From the NCBI RefSeq assembly GCF_014145675.1, contig NZ_JACGZW010000013.1, forward strand, positions 124,001 through 188,000: 64,000 nucleotides of DNA, written 5' to 3'. Every line of letters begins with the position of its first letter. Position 1 is the first letter of the stretch. The position numbers were made by a program, and so were the translations under genes. This DNA comes from Amycolatopsis dendrobii (GTDB lineage Bacteria > Actinomycetota > Actinomycetes > Mycobacteriales > Pseudonocardiaceae). The notes below the pieces were generated by a model. It ran no database searches. It worked only from the letters and a program-made list of their open reading frames with translations, and was not told where the DNA came from. Shown in pieces: positions 48,678 to 57,415 of this stretch.

Positions 48678-49748
48678 TCAGGCCTGCGACTGGCGGGTCG
48701 GGCGGCCCCGGCCCAGCGTCCGCGCGCGGTCGAGCAAGCCGGGCCGCGCCGAGGCGAGCGGGGCCGACGGCGCGCCCTCCTTCCGGCGCATCCCGGCGAC
48801 CAGGTCCTGGACGGTCTCGGCGGAGCTGTACCGCGGCGCCCAGCCGAGCACGAGCCGCGCCCGCGAGGTGTCGACCAGTGCGGCCCGGTCGGCGAGTTCG
48901 AGCCAGCCAGGGTGCAGCGGCTGGATTCCGGCCAGCCACGCCGCGCGCGCGACTGTCCGCGCGACCGGCTTCGGCACCGTGACCCGGGCGCCGCCGACCG
49001 CGTGCGCGAACGCGGACGCGTCGAGCACGTCCTCGGCGGCGAGGTTGAACGGGCCGACCGCGCGCTGGGCGAGGGCCAGCCGGAACGCCTCGGCGACGTC
49101 GTCGGTGTGCACGGCCTGCAGCCGCAGCCCCTGCCACAGCGGCACCGGCGAGAACCGGCCGCCGATCAAGCGGGGCGGCAGCGCGGGCGGGAGCAGCCAC
49201 CGGGTGAATTCCCCTGCCGCGCGCCGTTGCAGGACCGCGCACGGGCGCATCCAGGCGACGGCGACGTCCGGGTGCGCGGACGTGAACAAGTCCAGTGCGT
49301 CTTCCAGATCCGCTTTGCCCCGGCTGTATGCGCTGGCTGCGATTCCGCGGCACGGCCAGTCCTCGGTGACTTTTTCGTCGTTCGGCTCCGGCGCGTAGGC
49401 CGCTGCCGAAGACGCGCACACCACCTGTCCGACGCCTGCGTTGCCGACGGCCTTCAAGACGTTCGCGGTGCCGCCTTCGTTGGTGCGCGCCATCGGCGGG
49501 TCGCCCCATGCGGGGGAGATGGCCCACGCGAGGTGCACGACTGCGTCCGCGCCGGCGAAGATCTCCGTCAGCGCTTCGTCGGCGCCCGGCGCGCCGATGT
49601 CCACCGGCTGCCACTTCGCGCGCGAGTACGGCTGAGCGGCGCGATCCGGCACCCGGCGGGCGACACCGACGAGGTCGTGGCCGGGTTCGAGGGCACGCAG
49701 CAGCGCGGTGCCGACGTTGCCGCTGGCGCCTGTGATCACGATCCGCAT
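48678..49748 (-). CDS. NAD-dependent epimerase/dehydratase-family protein
   Basis: This 356-residue extended SDR has the glycine-rich motif GASGNVGTALL and the catalytic YxxxK in AYSRGKADLEDAL, preceded by CASSAAAYAP. It resembles actinobacterial sugar epimerase-like proteins with C-terminal low-complexity tails. It is upstream of, and co-directional with, the flavoprotein gene with a 4-bp gap. Confidence 0.83.
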   Translation of the reverse strand: MRIVITGASGNVGTALLRALEPGHDLVGVARRVPDRAAQPYSRAKWQPVDIGAPGADEALTEIFAGADAVVHLAWAISPAWGDPPMARTNEGGTANVLKAVGNAGVGQVVCASSAAAYAPEPNDEKVTEDWPCRGIAASAYSRGKADLEDALDLFTSAHPDVAVAWMRPCAVLQRRAAGEFTRWLLPPALPPRLIGGRFSPVPLWQGLRLQAVHTDDVAEAFRLALAQRAVGPFNLAAEDVLDASAFAHAVGGARVTVPKPVARTVARAAWLAGIQPLHPGWLELADRAALVDTSRARLVLGWAPRYSSAETVQDLVAGMRRKEGAPSAPLASARPGLLDRARTLGRGRPTRQSQA

Positions 49749-49912
49749 GCGGGCCGTTTACCCGCTCCGCGCTGTCGGAAACCCGCCGGGCCGCTTCCCC
49801 GGTGCCCGCGCGTGTGCCGTCGCGCACACCGCGGCGGCTCCGAAACCCGGGCCGTCCAGCAAGAGCGGCGGATGCCGGAATCGCCTGCTCACGCGCTGCT
49901 GTCCAGTCCAAT

Positions 49913-49940
49913 TTGACACCTGATGCGAACACATGTTCGA
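49913..49940 (+). promoter_or_regulatory. LexA-type SOS box with a -35 element
   Basis: CGAACACATGTTCG at 49926-49939 is a perfect CGAACA-N2-TGTTCG palindrome and fits the Gram-positive/actinobacterial LexA box CGAACRNRYGTTCG. TTGACA at 49913-49918 lies seven bases upstream as a possible -35. The next gene on this strand begins at 50006, so that gene is a likely SOS-regulon member. Confidence 0.72.
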
Positions 49941-50005
49941 CTCCCGTCCCGGGGCGCCGAGAACGCGGACGGCCCGGAGCGGGGAAGCGAGCGGGTGAGC
50001 CAGAG

Positions 50006-50335
50006 GTGAGCGAGTGGCCGTCGACGGTGCGGAAAGTGGATCCGCCGATTCCGGTGTGGGTGGGCGTGCGCAAGCTGCTCGTGCTCGGCACGGAGATCCT
50101 CGCGCCGCGCGATCGCGCCGGGCTGCGGATCGAGACCGAGCATCCCGGGCTGCTGTTCGAATGGGCGCGCCGCGAGGACGGCGGGCTGCTCGGCTGGGTC
50201 ACCTACCAGCTCGTCACCGCGGACGAGCAGTGGTCGCGGCCGGTCAGCCACTACGTGCCCGCGCACCTGCTCCGCCGCCGGGGGCCCGCGCGCCGGCAGC
50301 AGCACGGCGACTACCGGCCCCGGACCCACGGATGA
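50006..50335 (+). CDS. Small protein downstream of the SOS box, function unknown
   Basis: This 109-residue protein, start GTG 50006, has a compact core VWVGVRKLLVLGTEILAPRDRAGLRIETEHPGLLFEW and then WSRPVSHYVPAHLLRRR. The tail is basic. I do not recognise the family. The LexA box 66 bp upstream suggests DNA-damage induction. The DUF72 gene begins 49 bp after its stop and may be on the same transcript. Confidence 0.65.
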   Translation: MSEWPSTVRKVDPPIPVWVGVRKLLVLGTEILAPRDRAGLRIETEHPGLLFEWARREDGGLLGWVTYQLVTADEQWSRPVSHYVPAHLLRRRGPARRQQHGDYRPRTHG

Positions 50336-50384
50336 CCGCACCCGGGTAGTAATTTCCCTCGCGAGCGAGGGGAGCGGACGAGAA

Positions 50385-51236
50385 GTGGCACGTCTTCATG
50401 TCGGCTGCGCGATGTGGACGCACAAGGCGTGGCCGGGGCGGTTCCTGCCGCCGTCGCTGCCTGCCAAGGAGCGCCTGCGGGCCTATGCGGGCTGGTGCAA
50501 CGCGGTCGAAGGCAACACCACCTTCTACGCGACCCCGGCCCGGAGCACCGTCGAGACGTGGGCGGAGCAGACCGGTCCCGACTTCCGGTTCGTGGTCAAA
50601 GTGCCCAAGACCGTGACGCACGAGCGGCGGTTCGCCGGGGTCGAAACCGAGATGCGGGCGTTCCTGGACGCGCTCGAACCCCTCGGCGAGCGGGCCGTGC
50701 TGTGGACCCAGGTGCCCGGTTCGTTCGGCCCTTCGGACGTCGACGTGCTCGGCCGGTTCCTGCGCCGTCTGCCCGCCGCCCTGCGGCGCGCCGTGGAGGT
50801 GCGGCACCCCGGGTTCTTCACTGACGCCGGCGCGGCGTCGCTGCTGGAGGGGACGCTCGCGACCGCGGCCGCCGAGTGGGTGCCGTTCGACACCACGGTC
50901 TTTTTCCAGCGCCCGCCGACGAGCGAGGCCGAGCAGGACGCCTGGGCGAAGAAACCGCGGCTGCCGCGCCGGACGCGAGCGCTGACCGACCGGCCGGTCG
51001 TCCGTTATCTGGGCCGGGACTCGGTGGCGGAGACGGTCGAGGGCTGGCAGCCGTGGGCCGAGGTGGTCGCGGGCTGGCTGCGGGAAGGCCGCTCGCCGAC
51101 GGTTTTCCTGCACACTCCCGACAACGACGAAGCGCCGGCGCTCGCCCGCCGGTTCCATGACGACGTGCGTGCGTTGGCGCCCGATCTGGATGCGTTGCCC
51201 GAGCCGGCGCCGGTGGAGCCCGCGACGCTGTTCTGA
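50385..51236 (+). CDS. DUF72 family protein
   Basis: This 283-residue TIM-barrel-like protein has the DUF72 features (LHVGCAMWTHKAWPGRFLP, then WCNAVEGNTTFYATPARSTVETWAEQTGPDFRFVVKVPKTVTHERRF). These proteins are widespread and uncharacterised. The GTG start is preceded by GCGGACGAGAA, a weak ribosome-binding site. It follows the SOS-box gene and may share its control. Confidence 0.87.
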   Translation: MARLHVGCAMWTHKAWPGRFLPPSLPAKERLRAYAGWCNAVEGNTTFYATPARSTVETWAEQTGPDFRFVVKVPKTVTHERRFAGVETEMRAFLDALEPLGERAVLWTQVPGSFGPSDVDVLGRFLRRLPAALRRAVEVRHPGFFTDAGAASLLEGTLATAAAEWVPFDTTVFFQRPPTSEAEQDAWAKKPRLPRRTRALTDRPVVRYLGRDSVAETVEGWQPWAEVVAGWLREGRSPTVFLHTPDNDEAPALARRFHDDVRALAPDLDALPEPAPVEPATLF

Positions 51237-51277
51237 GGCGCGCGAACCCGCGTCCCGGCCGCAACCGGCGGCAGGAG

Positions 51278-52174
51278 TCAGGCGGATCGCGCCAGGGCCA
51301 AGACGCGCTCCACGGCCGGATCCCGTTGTCCCGCACGGGTAGCGGCGACGACCGTCAGCGCCAGATTGTCGTCCGGTCCGTCTGGATCCAACGTCCGGAA
51401 CACCACCCCGGGCAGCGCCCCGGCGGGCACCTGCTCGGGCACCAGGCACACACAACTCCCCGCCGCGACATGGCTGATCAGGCCGGGAAGGCTGTCCGCG
51501 CGGGCTCCGTCGCGCGGGGCGAAACCGGCGGCGCGGCAGGCGGCGGCGACCTGTTCGGCGAGGCCGGCCAACGCGGTCAGCGAGGGCAGCGAGAAGCTCT
51601 CGCCGGCGAGGTCGGTCAGCCGCAGGGTCGTGCGCTCGGCCAGCGGATGTCCGGCGGGCAGCGCGACGGCGAGCCGCTCGGTCGCCACCGTGCGCAGGCC
51701 GAGTCCGTCCGGGTCGGCGAGCGGGCCGCGCACGAAGGCGAGGTCGAGTCTGCCGGAGCGGACCATCGACGCCAGTTCGGCCGAGGTGTTCTGGTGCAGG
51801 TGCAGGCGCAGCCCGGGGAAACGGTCCCGCGTCAGCCGGAGCACCCGCGGCAGGAACGTGTAGGAGATGCCGCTGATGAAACCGAGGTGCAGTTCGCCCT
51901 CGGTGCCGCTCGCGATCCGCTGCGCGCGGCCGACGGCGGCCTGCTGCGCCTCGAGCAAATGCCGGGCGTCGCGGGCGAACGCGGAGCCTGCCGCGGTCAG
52001 CCGCACGGCGCGGGTGCTGCGGTCCAGCAGCCGCACGCCAAGGCCGCGTTCGAGGCGCTGGATCGCCTGGCTCAGCGGCGGCTGGCTCATCGAAAGGCGC
52101 GCGGCGGCCCGGCCGAAATGCTCCTCCTCGGCCAGCACGACGAACTGCTCCAGCAGGCGAGTCGTCAGATCCAT
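51278..52174 (-). CDS. LysR-family regulator
   Basis: This 298-residue protein has the LysR helix-turn-helix (LLEQFVVLAEEEHFGRAAARLSMSQPPLSQAIQRLERGLGVRLLDR) and a C-terminal effector domain. The start is ATG 52174, which lies inside the palindrome at 52171-52190; ATG 52186 is an alternative. It is divergent from the CoA-transferase operon and probably activates it. Confidence 0.88.
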   Translation of the reverse strand: MDLTTRLLEQFVVLAEEEHFGRAAARLSMSQPPLSQAIQRLERGLGVRLLDRSTRAVRLTAAGSAFARDARHLLEAQQAAVGRAQRIASGTEGELHLGFISGISYTFLPRVLRLTRDRFPGLRLHLHQNTSAELASMVRSGRLDLAFVRGPLADPDGLGLRTVATERLAVALPAGHPLAERTTLRLTDLAGESFSLPSLTALAGLAEQVAAACRAAGFAPRDGARADSLPGLISHVAAGSCVCLVPEQVPAGALPGVVFRTLDPDGPDDNLALTVVAATRAGQRDPAVERVLALARSA

Positions 52175-52190
52175 ATGGCACAGCATATGG
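52171..52190. promoter_or_regulatory. Palindrome over the LysR start codon
   Basis: CCATATG-N6-CATATGG at 52171-52190 is a perfect 7+7 inverted repeat. It covers the start of the LysR gene and lies about 85-105 bp upstream of the CoA-transferase start. LysR regulators commonly bind between divergent genes and repress themselves, so this is a plausible site. Confidence 0.6.
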
Positions 52191-52274
52191 ATAACCGGCC
52201 AAGAAGTATTGGCCGTAGATGAATGACCTCGTCTTGACTGGGCGCAGCTGCCGAGGAAACAGGAGGTGCGGGCG

Positions 52275-53468
52275 ATGGCGCCTGGCGAGGTGGACGACGG
52301 GAAGCCGCGAGGCCCGCTCACCGGAGTGCGGGTGGTCGAGCTGGCCACCGTGATCATGGGCCCGTACGCGGGCGCGCAGCTGGCCGACCTCGGCGCGGAC
52401 GTCGTCAAGGTCGAGGCTCCGGGCGGGGATCCGACCCGGCACTTCGAGCCGCGCCGGCACCCCGGGATGGCGGGTGCGGCGCTGAACTTCAACCGCAACA
52501 AGCGCAGCGTGTGCCTCGACCTGAAAACCGGGCCCGGGCGCGACGCGCTGCTCGCGTTGCTGGGCACCGCGGACGCGTTCGTCACCAACATCCGCCCGGG
52601 CGCGCTGGGCAGGCTCGGACTGGCCTACGCCGACCTGGCGGCCGGGCACCCCGGGCTCGTCTACGTGAACGCGCAAGGGTTCCGGAGCGATTCGGAGCTC
52701 GGCGACAACGCCGCCTACGACGACATCCTCCAGGCCGCCTCCGGGCTGGTCTGGTTGAACGAGCAGGCCACCGGCGAGGCCTATTACGTGCCGACGGTGC
52801 TGGCGGACAAGGTGTGCGGCCTGTTCATCGTCCAGTCCGTGCTGGCCGCGCTGCGCCATCGCGACCAGACCGGCGAGGGCCAGCACGTCGAGGTCCCGAT
52901 GGCGGACACGATGATCGCGTTCAACCTCGTGGAGCATCTCGCCGGAGCCTCGCTGGACCCGACCGAGGAACCGGGTTACGGCTATCCGCGTGTCCTGAGC
53001 AAGCAGCGCCGGGCGTGCCGCACGGCGGACGGGTGGATGTGCATCCTGCCGTACAACGACCGCAACTGGCGCGATTTCTTCGCCCGCGCGGGCCGTCCCG
53101 AGCTTTCCGCCGACCCGCGCTTCGCGACCATGCCGGCCCGCGTCGCGCATGCCGACGAGTTGTACGGCCAGGTCCGCGAACTCACCCCGCAGTTCACTTC
53201 CGCCCAGTGGCAGGAATTCTGCGACCGCGTCAGCATCCCCGCGCATCCCGTGTACAGCCTCCAGGAAGCGGCCGAGAGCGACTACGCCCGGCAAGGCGGT
53301 CTCGTCCGGACAGTCCAGCACCCGACCGAGGGCGCCTGTCGTCTCGTGGCCCCGCCGGTCCGCTACTCCCGCACGCCGCCCGGGATCTACCGGCAGTTCC
53401 CGCCGGTCGGCGCGGACACCGCCGAGGTGCTGGCCGAAGCGGGCTTCGACCCGGCCCGCCTCGGCTGA
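52275..53468 (+). CDS. CaiB/BaiF-type (family III) CoA transferase
   Basis: The ATG at 52275 has AGGAGG eight bases upstream and gives 397 residues. The family III features are GVRVVELATVIMGPYAGAQLADLGADVVKVE, RNKRSVCLDLKTGPGRDALLAL, and the catalytic-Asp region GLAYADLAAGHPGLVYVNAQGF, then AYDDILQAASGL. It activates an acid by transferring CoA. It is the first gene of a degradation operon with an MFS importer, crotonases and acyl-CoA dehydrogenases. Confidence 0.88.
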   Translation: MAPGEVDDGKPRGPLTGVRVVELATVIMGPYAGAQLADLGADVVKVEAPGGDPTRHFEPRRHPGMAGAALNFNRNKRSVCLDLKTGPGRDALLALLGTADAFVTNIRPGALGRLGLAYADLAAGHPGLVYVNAQGFRSDSELGDNAAYDDILQAASGLVWLNEQATGEAYYVPTVLADKVCGLFIVQSVLAALRHRDQTGEGQHVEVPMADTMIAFNLVEHLAGASLDPTEEPGYGYPRVLSKQRRACRTADGWMCILPYNDRNWRDFFARAGRPELSADPRFATMPARVAHADELYGQVRELTPQFTSAQWQEFCDRVSIPAHPVYSLQEAAESDYARQGGLVRTVQHPTEGACRLVAPPVRYSRTPPGIYRQFPPVGADTAEVLAEAGFDPARLG

Positions 53469-53512
53469 CCCCAACCGTCCCCACGACAACGTCGTCGTTC
53501 CGAGGAGAACCC

Positions 53513-54787
53513 ATGGCGCCATCCGAACCCCTCGCCCCGCGTCCCGGGCGGGCGTGGACCGTCACCGCCCTCGTGCTGCTGTTCCTGCTGCTCAACTACG
53601 CGGACAAGACCGTCGTCGGCCTCGCCGCCGAGCCGATCATGAAAGACCTCGGACTCGGCGAGGAGCAGTACGCCTTCGTCCAGTCCAGTTTCTATTTCCT
53701 GTTCAGCGTTTCCGGCATCGTCGTCGGGTTCGCCGCCGCGAAACGCCGCACGACGCGGGTCATGGCCGTGCTCGCCCTGGTCTGGGGCCTGACCGCGCTG
53801 CCCATGGCGGCCGGACTCGGCTTCGGCGCCTTGGTCGCGTCGCGGATCGCGCTCGGCGCGGCGGAAGGGCCCGCGGTGCCCGCGGCGACGCACACCGTCT
53901 ACGGCTGGTTCCCCACGCGCGATCGTGCGCTGCCCAACGCGTTGGTCCACATCGGACCGACGCTCGGCGTCGTGGCGAGCGCGCCGCTGCTCAGCTGGAT
54001 CATCGCGGACTTCGGCTACCGGACCGCGTTCGGCGTGCTGTTCGCGCTTTCCGTGCTGTGGGCCGCGGCGTGGCTGTTGTTCGCGAACGACGGCCCGTAC
54101 GCCAAATCCGCCGTACCGTCCGGCGTGCGCCGCGAACCGGTGCCGTACCGCGTGTTTTTCCGGTCCGGAACGGTGCTCGGCGCGATCCTCACCGGGTTCG
54201 TCGCCTTCTGGGCGACCACCACCGCGCTGGGTTTCCTGCCCCGCTACCTGTCCGCCGGGCTCGGGATCGGGCATCAGCAGGCAGGCACCCTCTCCGCGTT
54301 GCCGTCGTTGTTCGCGACCGTCGTGATCGTGGTGATGGGTGCTGTCTCCACGCGGTTCCGGCGCGGGGGAGCGGGCAGCCGCCGCGCGTACTGTCTGCCC
54401 GGGATGGCGCTGCTCGCGCTCTCCGGCGCCGCGATGATTCTCTTTCCGCACACGGAAAAGGTCATGGCGATCGTGTTGATGACGGTCGCGTTCGGGCTGC
54501 CGAGCGCGTTCTATCCGATGGTGTGGCTGCTCATCGGAGAGCTGGTCCCGCCGGAGCGCCGCCTCGCCGTGACCGCCGCGACGACCGCTGTCGCCACCTC
54601 CGCCGGAGTGTTCGCGCCGTTGGTGATGGGCGGTTTCCTCACCGCGGAAAACGGCTATGCGGCGGGATTCGGCGTGTGCGGCGCGCTGTTGCTGGCGGGC
54701 GCGGCCGTGGGCACTGTGCTGATCAATCCCGAACGAGACCAGCGGCGGCTGCCCGCGTTCTCCGTGAAAAGCGTCAGTGCCGCATGA
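53513..54787 (+). CDS. MFS transporter (anion:cation symporter-like)
   Basis: This 424-residue protein has about twelve helices with LLLNYADKTVVGLAAEPIMKDLGLGEEQYAFVQSSFYFLFSVSGIVVGFAA at the start and ALGAAEGPAVPAATHTVYGWFPTRDRALPNAL, typical of the ACS family that imports organic acids. GAGGAGAA precedes the ATG. It overlaps the first crotonase gene by four bases. It probably imports the acid handled by the operon. Confidence 0.87.
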   Translation: MAPSEPLAPRPGRAWTVTALVLLFLLLNYADKTVVGLAAEPIMKDLGLGEEQYAFVQSSFYFLFSVSGIVVGFAAAKRRTTRVMAVLALVWGLTALPMAAGLGFGALVASRIALGAAEGPAVPAATHTVYGWFPTRDRALPNALVHIGPTLGVVASAPLLSWIIADFGYRTAFGVLFALSVLWAAAWLLFANDGPYAKSAVPSGVRREPVPYRVFFRSGTVLGAILTGFVAFWATTTALGFLPRYLSAGLGIGHQQAGTLSALPSLFATVVIVVMGAVSTRFRRGGAGSRRAYCLPGMALLALSGAAMILFPHTEKVMAIVLMTVAFGLPSAFYPMVWLLIGELVPPERRLAVTAATTAVATSAGVFAPLVMGGFLTAENGYAAGFGVCGALLLAGAAVGTVLINPERDQRRLPAFSVKSVSAA

Positions 54788-55554
54788 AGCGGACCGACGA
54801 AGACGGAATCGCCGCCGTGGTCCTCGACTCTCCGCACAACCGCAACGCGCTGTCGGTCCGGCTGGCCGGCGAACTCACCGCGCAGCTGAGCCGAGCCGCC
54901 GAGGATCCGGCCGTCCGTGCGGTGCTGCTCACGCACACCGGCGAGACGTTCTGCTCGGGGATCGACCTGGCCGAAGCCCGCGCGGGCACCGGGCTCACCG
55001 CCGAGCAGCTGACGAACCTGCTGCGCATGGTCGTCGAAATGCCGAAACCCGTGGTCGCTCGCGTGACCGGGCATGCCAGGGCAGGAGGGCTCGGGCTGCT
55101 CGGCGCCTGCGACATCGTCGTCGCCAGCCCGGCCGCGAGCTTCGCGTTCACCGAGGTGCGCATCGGGCTCGCCCCGGCCGTCCTGTCGACTGCCGTGCTC
55201 CCGCGCGTGGATTCGCGGGCCGCCTCTCGCTACTACCTCACCGGAGAACGCTTCGACGCCGCCGAGGCCGCCCGGATCGGACTGATCACGCTGGCCGCGG
55301 ACGACGTCGACGAGGCGCTCGAACCAGTGCTCGCCGGACTGCGCGCCGCCGCACCCGGGGCACTCGCCGCCGCCAAACACCTCACCACGACAGCCGCGCG
55401 GCAATTCTTCGGCGCCCACGCGAGCGAACTGGCCGCGCTCGCCGGGCGCCTCGGCGCCGGTGCCGAGGCAAGGGAGGGGATCGCGTCCTTTCTCGAACGC
55501 CGAAGCCCGGTCTGGGCGGCAACCCGTTTCTCCCTCAGGAAGGAGTCGCGATGA
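54784..55554 (+). CDS. Enoyl-CoA hydratase/isomerase-family protein (1)
   Basis: This 256-residue crotonase has LTHTGETFCSGIDLAEARAG and an oxyanion segment VTGHARAGGLGLLGACDIVVA. Of the two usual catalytic Glu residues the first is present in FTEVRIGL, while the second position lies in APAVLSTAVLPRV without Glu. It may be an isomerase or a specialised hydratase. It is coupled by overlap to the transporter gene upstream and the next crotonase downstream. Confidence 0.85.
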   Translation: MKRTDEDGIAAVVLDSPHNRNALSVRLAGELTAQLSRAAEDPAVRAVLLTHTGETFCSGIDLAEARAGTGLTAEQLTNLLRMVVEMPKPVVARVTGHARAGGLGLLGACDIVVASPAASFAFTEVRIGLAPAVLSTAVLPRVDSRAASRYYLTGERFDAAEAARIGLITLAADDVDEALEPVLAGLRAAAPGALAAAKHLTTTAARQFFGAHASELAALAGRLGAGAEAREGIASFLERRSPVWAATRFSLRKESR

Positions 55555-56339
55555 CTTCCACCCCCGGTCTCGACGTCCGCGTCGAAGACCACGTCGGCTG
55601 GATCGTCCTCGACCGGCCGCGGCAGAAAAACGCCTTCACCGGCGACATGCTGCGTGCCTGGGCCGAGGCGTACCGGGCTTTCCAAGCGGACGACCAGGTC
55701 CGCGCGGTCGTCGTCACCGGCACCGGCGACGCTTTCTGCGCAGGAGCCGATCTCGCCGACCTCGGCCAGTCGCGCACCCCGCTGGGCAGCAGGCGGCTGA
55801 TGACCGAGCACGTGCACCCGGTCGCCATGGCCGCGGAAGACCTCGCCAAACCGCTGATCGCCGCGGTCAACGGGGCGGCGGTCGGCGCGGGCATGGACAT
55901 GGCCCTGATGTGCGACTACCGGATCGTCTCCGAGCGCGCCCGGTTTTCGGAGGGGTACGTGCGGGTCGGCCTCGTGCCCGGCGACGGCGGCTGCCATTAC
56001 CTGCCGCGGATCGTGGGCCGGTCGCGCGCGCTGCGGCTGCTGTGGACCGGCGAGTTCGTCGGCGCGGACCAGGCGCTGGCCTGGGGCCTGGCGGACGAGA
56101 CCTGCCCGCACGACCGGCTGGCCGTGCGGGCCCGGGAGTTCGCCGGGACGCTGGCGGCGCGGCCGCCGGTCGCGGTCGAGCTGATCAAACGCGCGGTCCG
56201 GGCGGGCGAGCACGCGGATCTGCGGACCTCGCTGGATCTGATCGCCTCGCACCAAGCCGTCGTCCAGTCGACCGCCGACTCCGCCGAAGCGCTCGCCGCG
56301 TTCGCCGGCGACCGGCCGGCGCGCTACACCGGGGAGTGA
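55551..56339 (+). CDS. Enoyl-CoA hydratase/isomerase-family protein (2)
   Basis: This 262-residue crotonase has GTGDAFCAGADLADLGQ, the oxyanion segment VNGAAVGAGMDMALMCDYRI, and RFSEGYVRVGLVPGDGGCHYLPRIVG with Glu and Asp at the two catalytic positions. It probably hydrates an enoyl-CoA. It starts in the stop of the first crotonase (ATGA), with AGGAAGGAG upstream. Confidence 0.87.
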   Translation: MTSTPGLDVRVEDHVGWIVLDRPRQKNAFTGDMLRAWAEAYRAFQADDQVRAVVVTGTGDAFCAGADLADLGQSRTPLGSRRLMTEHVHPVAMAAEDLAKPLIAAVNGAAVGAGMDMALMCDYRIVSERARFSEGYVRVGLVPGDGGCHYLPRIVGRSRALRLLWTGEFVGADQALAWGLADETCPHDRLAVRAREFAGTLAARPPVAVELIKRAVRAGEHADLRTSLDLIASHQAVVQSTADSAEALAAFAGDRPARYTGE

Positions 56340-56344
56340 GCCAG

Positions 56345-57415
56345 ATGACCGAAGATCTCCGCCGCCGGGTGCGGGATTTCCTCGCCGCCCACCCGTTCAC
56401 GCCGCGCTGCGATTCCTGGGCGGGCTCGTACGACCTGGACTTCAGCCGCGAACTCGGCGCGGCCGGGCTGCTGGCCGTCTCCTGGCCGGAACGTCTCGGC
56501 GGCGGTGGCGGAACGGCCGTCGACCGGCTGGCCGTCACCGAGGAACTGCTGCGCGCCGGTGCTCCGCTGGCCGCGCACTGGGTGGGGGAACGGCAGATCG
56601 GCCCGACCCTGCTCCGGCACGGCAGCCCGGAGCTGCAGGAGGAATTCTGCCCGCCGCTGGCGCGCGCGGAGTGCACGTTCGCGCTCGGGATGAGCGAACC
56701 GGACGCCGGTTCGGACCTCGCTTCGCTGCGCACGTCCGCCGTCCGCGACGGCGACGGCTGGCGCATCACCGGGCGCAAAATCTGGACCAGCGGCGCGCAC
56801 CGGGCAAGCCATCTCTACGTGCTGGCCCGCACCTCGCGCGAAGCCGACCGCCACGACGGGTTGACGGAGTTCGTCGTCGCGCTGGACTCCCCGGGGATCA
56901 CCGTCACGCCGATCCTGGACCTGCGCGGCGAACACCACTTCAACGAGGTCGTCCTCGACGAGGTGGCCGTTCCGGACCGGTGGGTGATCGGCCGCGTCGG
57001 CGAGGGCTGGCGGCAGGTCGTCGGGCAGCTCGCTTTCGAACGGGGCGGTCCGGAGCGGTTCCTCTCGACGTATCCGCTGTTGTCGGCGGTACTTGCCGCG
57101 GGGCTGGCGGACGACACTGCGCGGCGCGGGCTGCGCGCATTGGCGGCGCGGTTGCAGATCCTGCGCGCCTGGGTGCTGGAAACGGCGCAGGTGCTCGACG
57201 CCGGCGGCTCCCCGGTCGTGCCCGCCGCGACGAGCAAATATCTCGGCCACCACTTCGAACTGGGCGTCATCGAGTGGGCGCGGCCGCTGATGCCGCGCGC
57301 GGCGCCGGAGGTCCGCGCGCTCTACGACCAAGCCCTCGCCGCCGCACCCGCCTCCGGCCTCCGGGGCGGCGCGGCCCCCGTCATGCTGTCGATGATCGCC
57401 AAGGACAACCGATGA
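56345..57415 (+). CDS. Acyl-CoA dehydrogenase (larger subunit type)
   Basis: This 356-residue protein has the dehydrogenase pattern: LGMSEPDAGSDLASLRTSAVRDGDGWRITGRKIWTSGAHRASHLYVLART for the FAD-binding middle domain, then VVLDEVAVPDRWVIGRVGEGW, and a helical C-terminal domain. It is shorter than a typical 380-400-residue homotetrameric enzyme. It starts five bases after the crotonase and overlaps the second dehydrogenase by four bases. Confidence 0.88.
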   Translation: MTEDLRRRVRDFLAAHPFTPRCDSWAGSYDLDFSRELGAAGLLAVSWPERLGGGGGTAVDRLAVTEELLRAGAPLAAHWVGERQIGPTLLRHGSPELQEEFCPPLARAECTFALGMSEPDAGSDLASLRTSAVRDGDGWRITGRKIWTSGAHRASHLYVLARTSREADRHDGLTEFVVALDSPGITVTPILDLRGEHHFNEVVLDEVAVPDRWVIGRVGEGWRQVVGQLAFERGGPERFLSTYPLLSAVLAAGLADDTARRGLRALAARLQILRAWVLETAQVLDAGGSPVVPAATSKYLGHHFELGVIEWARPLMPRAAPEVRALYDQALAAAPASGLRGGAAPVMLSMIAKDNR

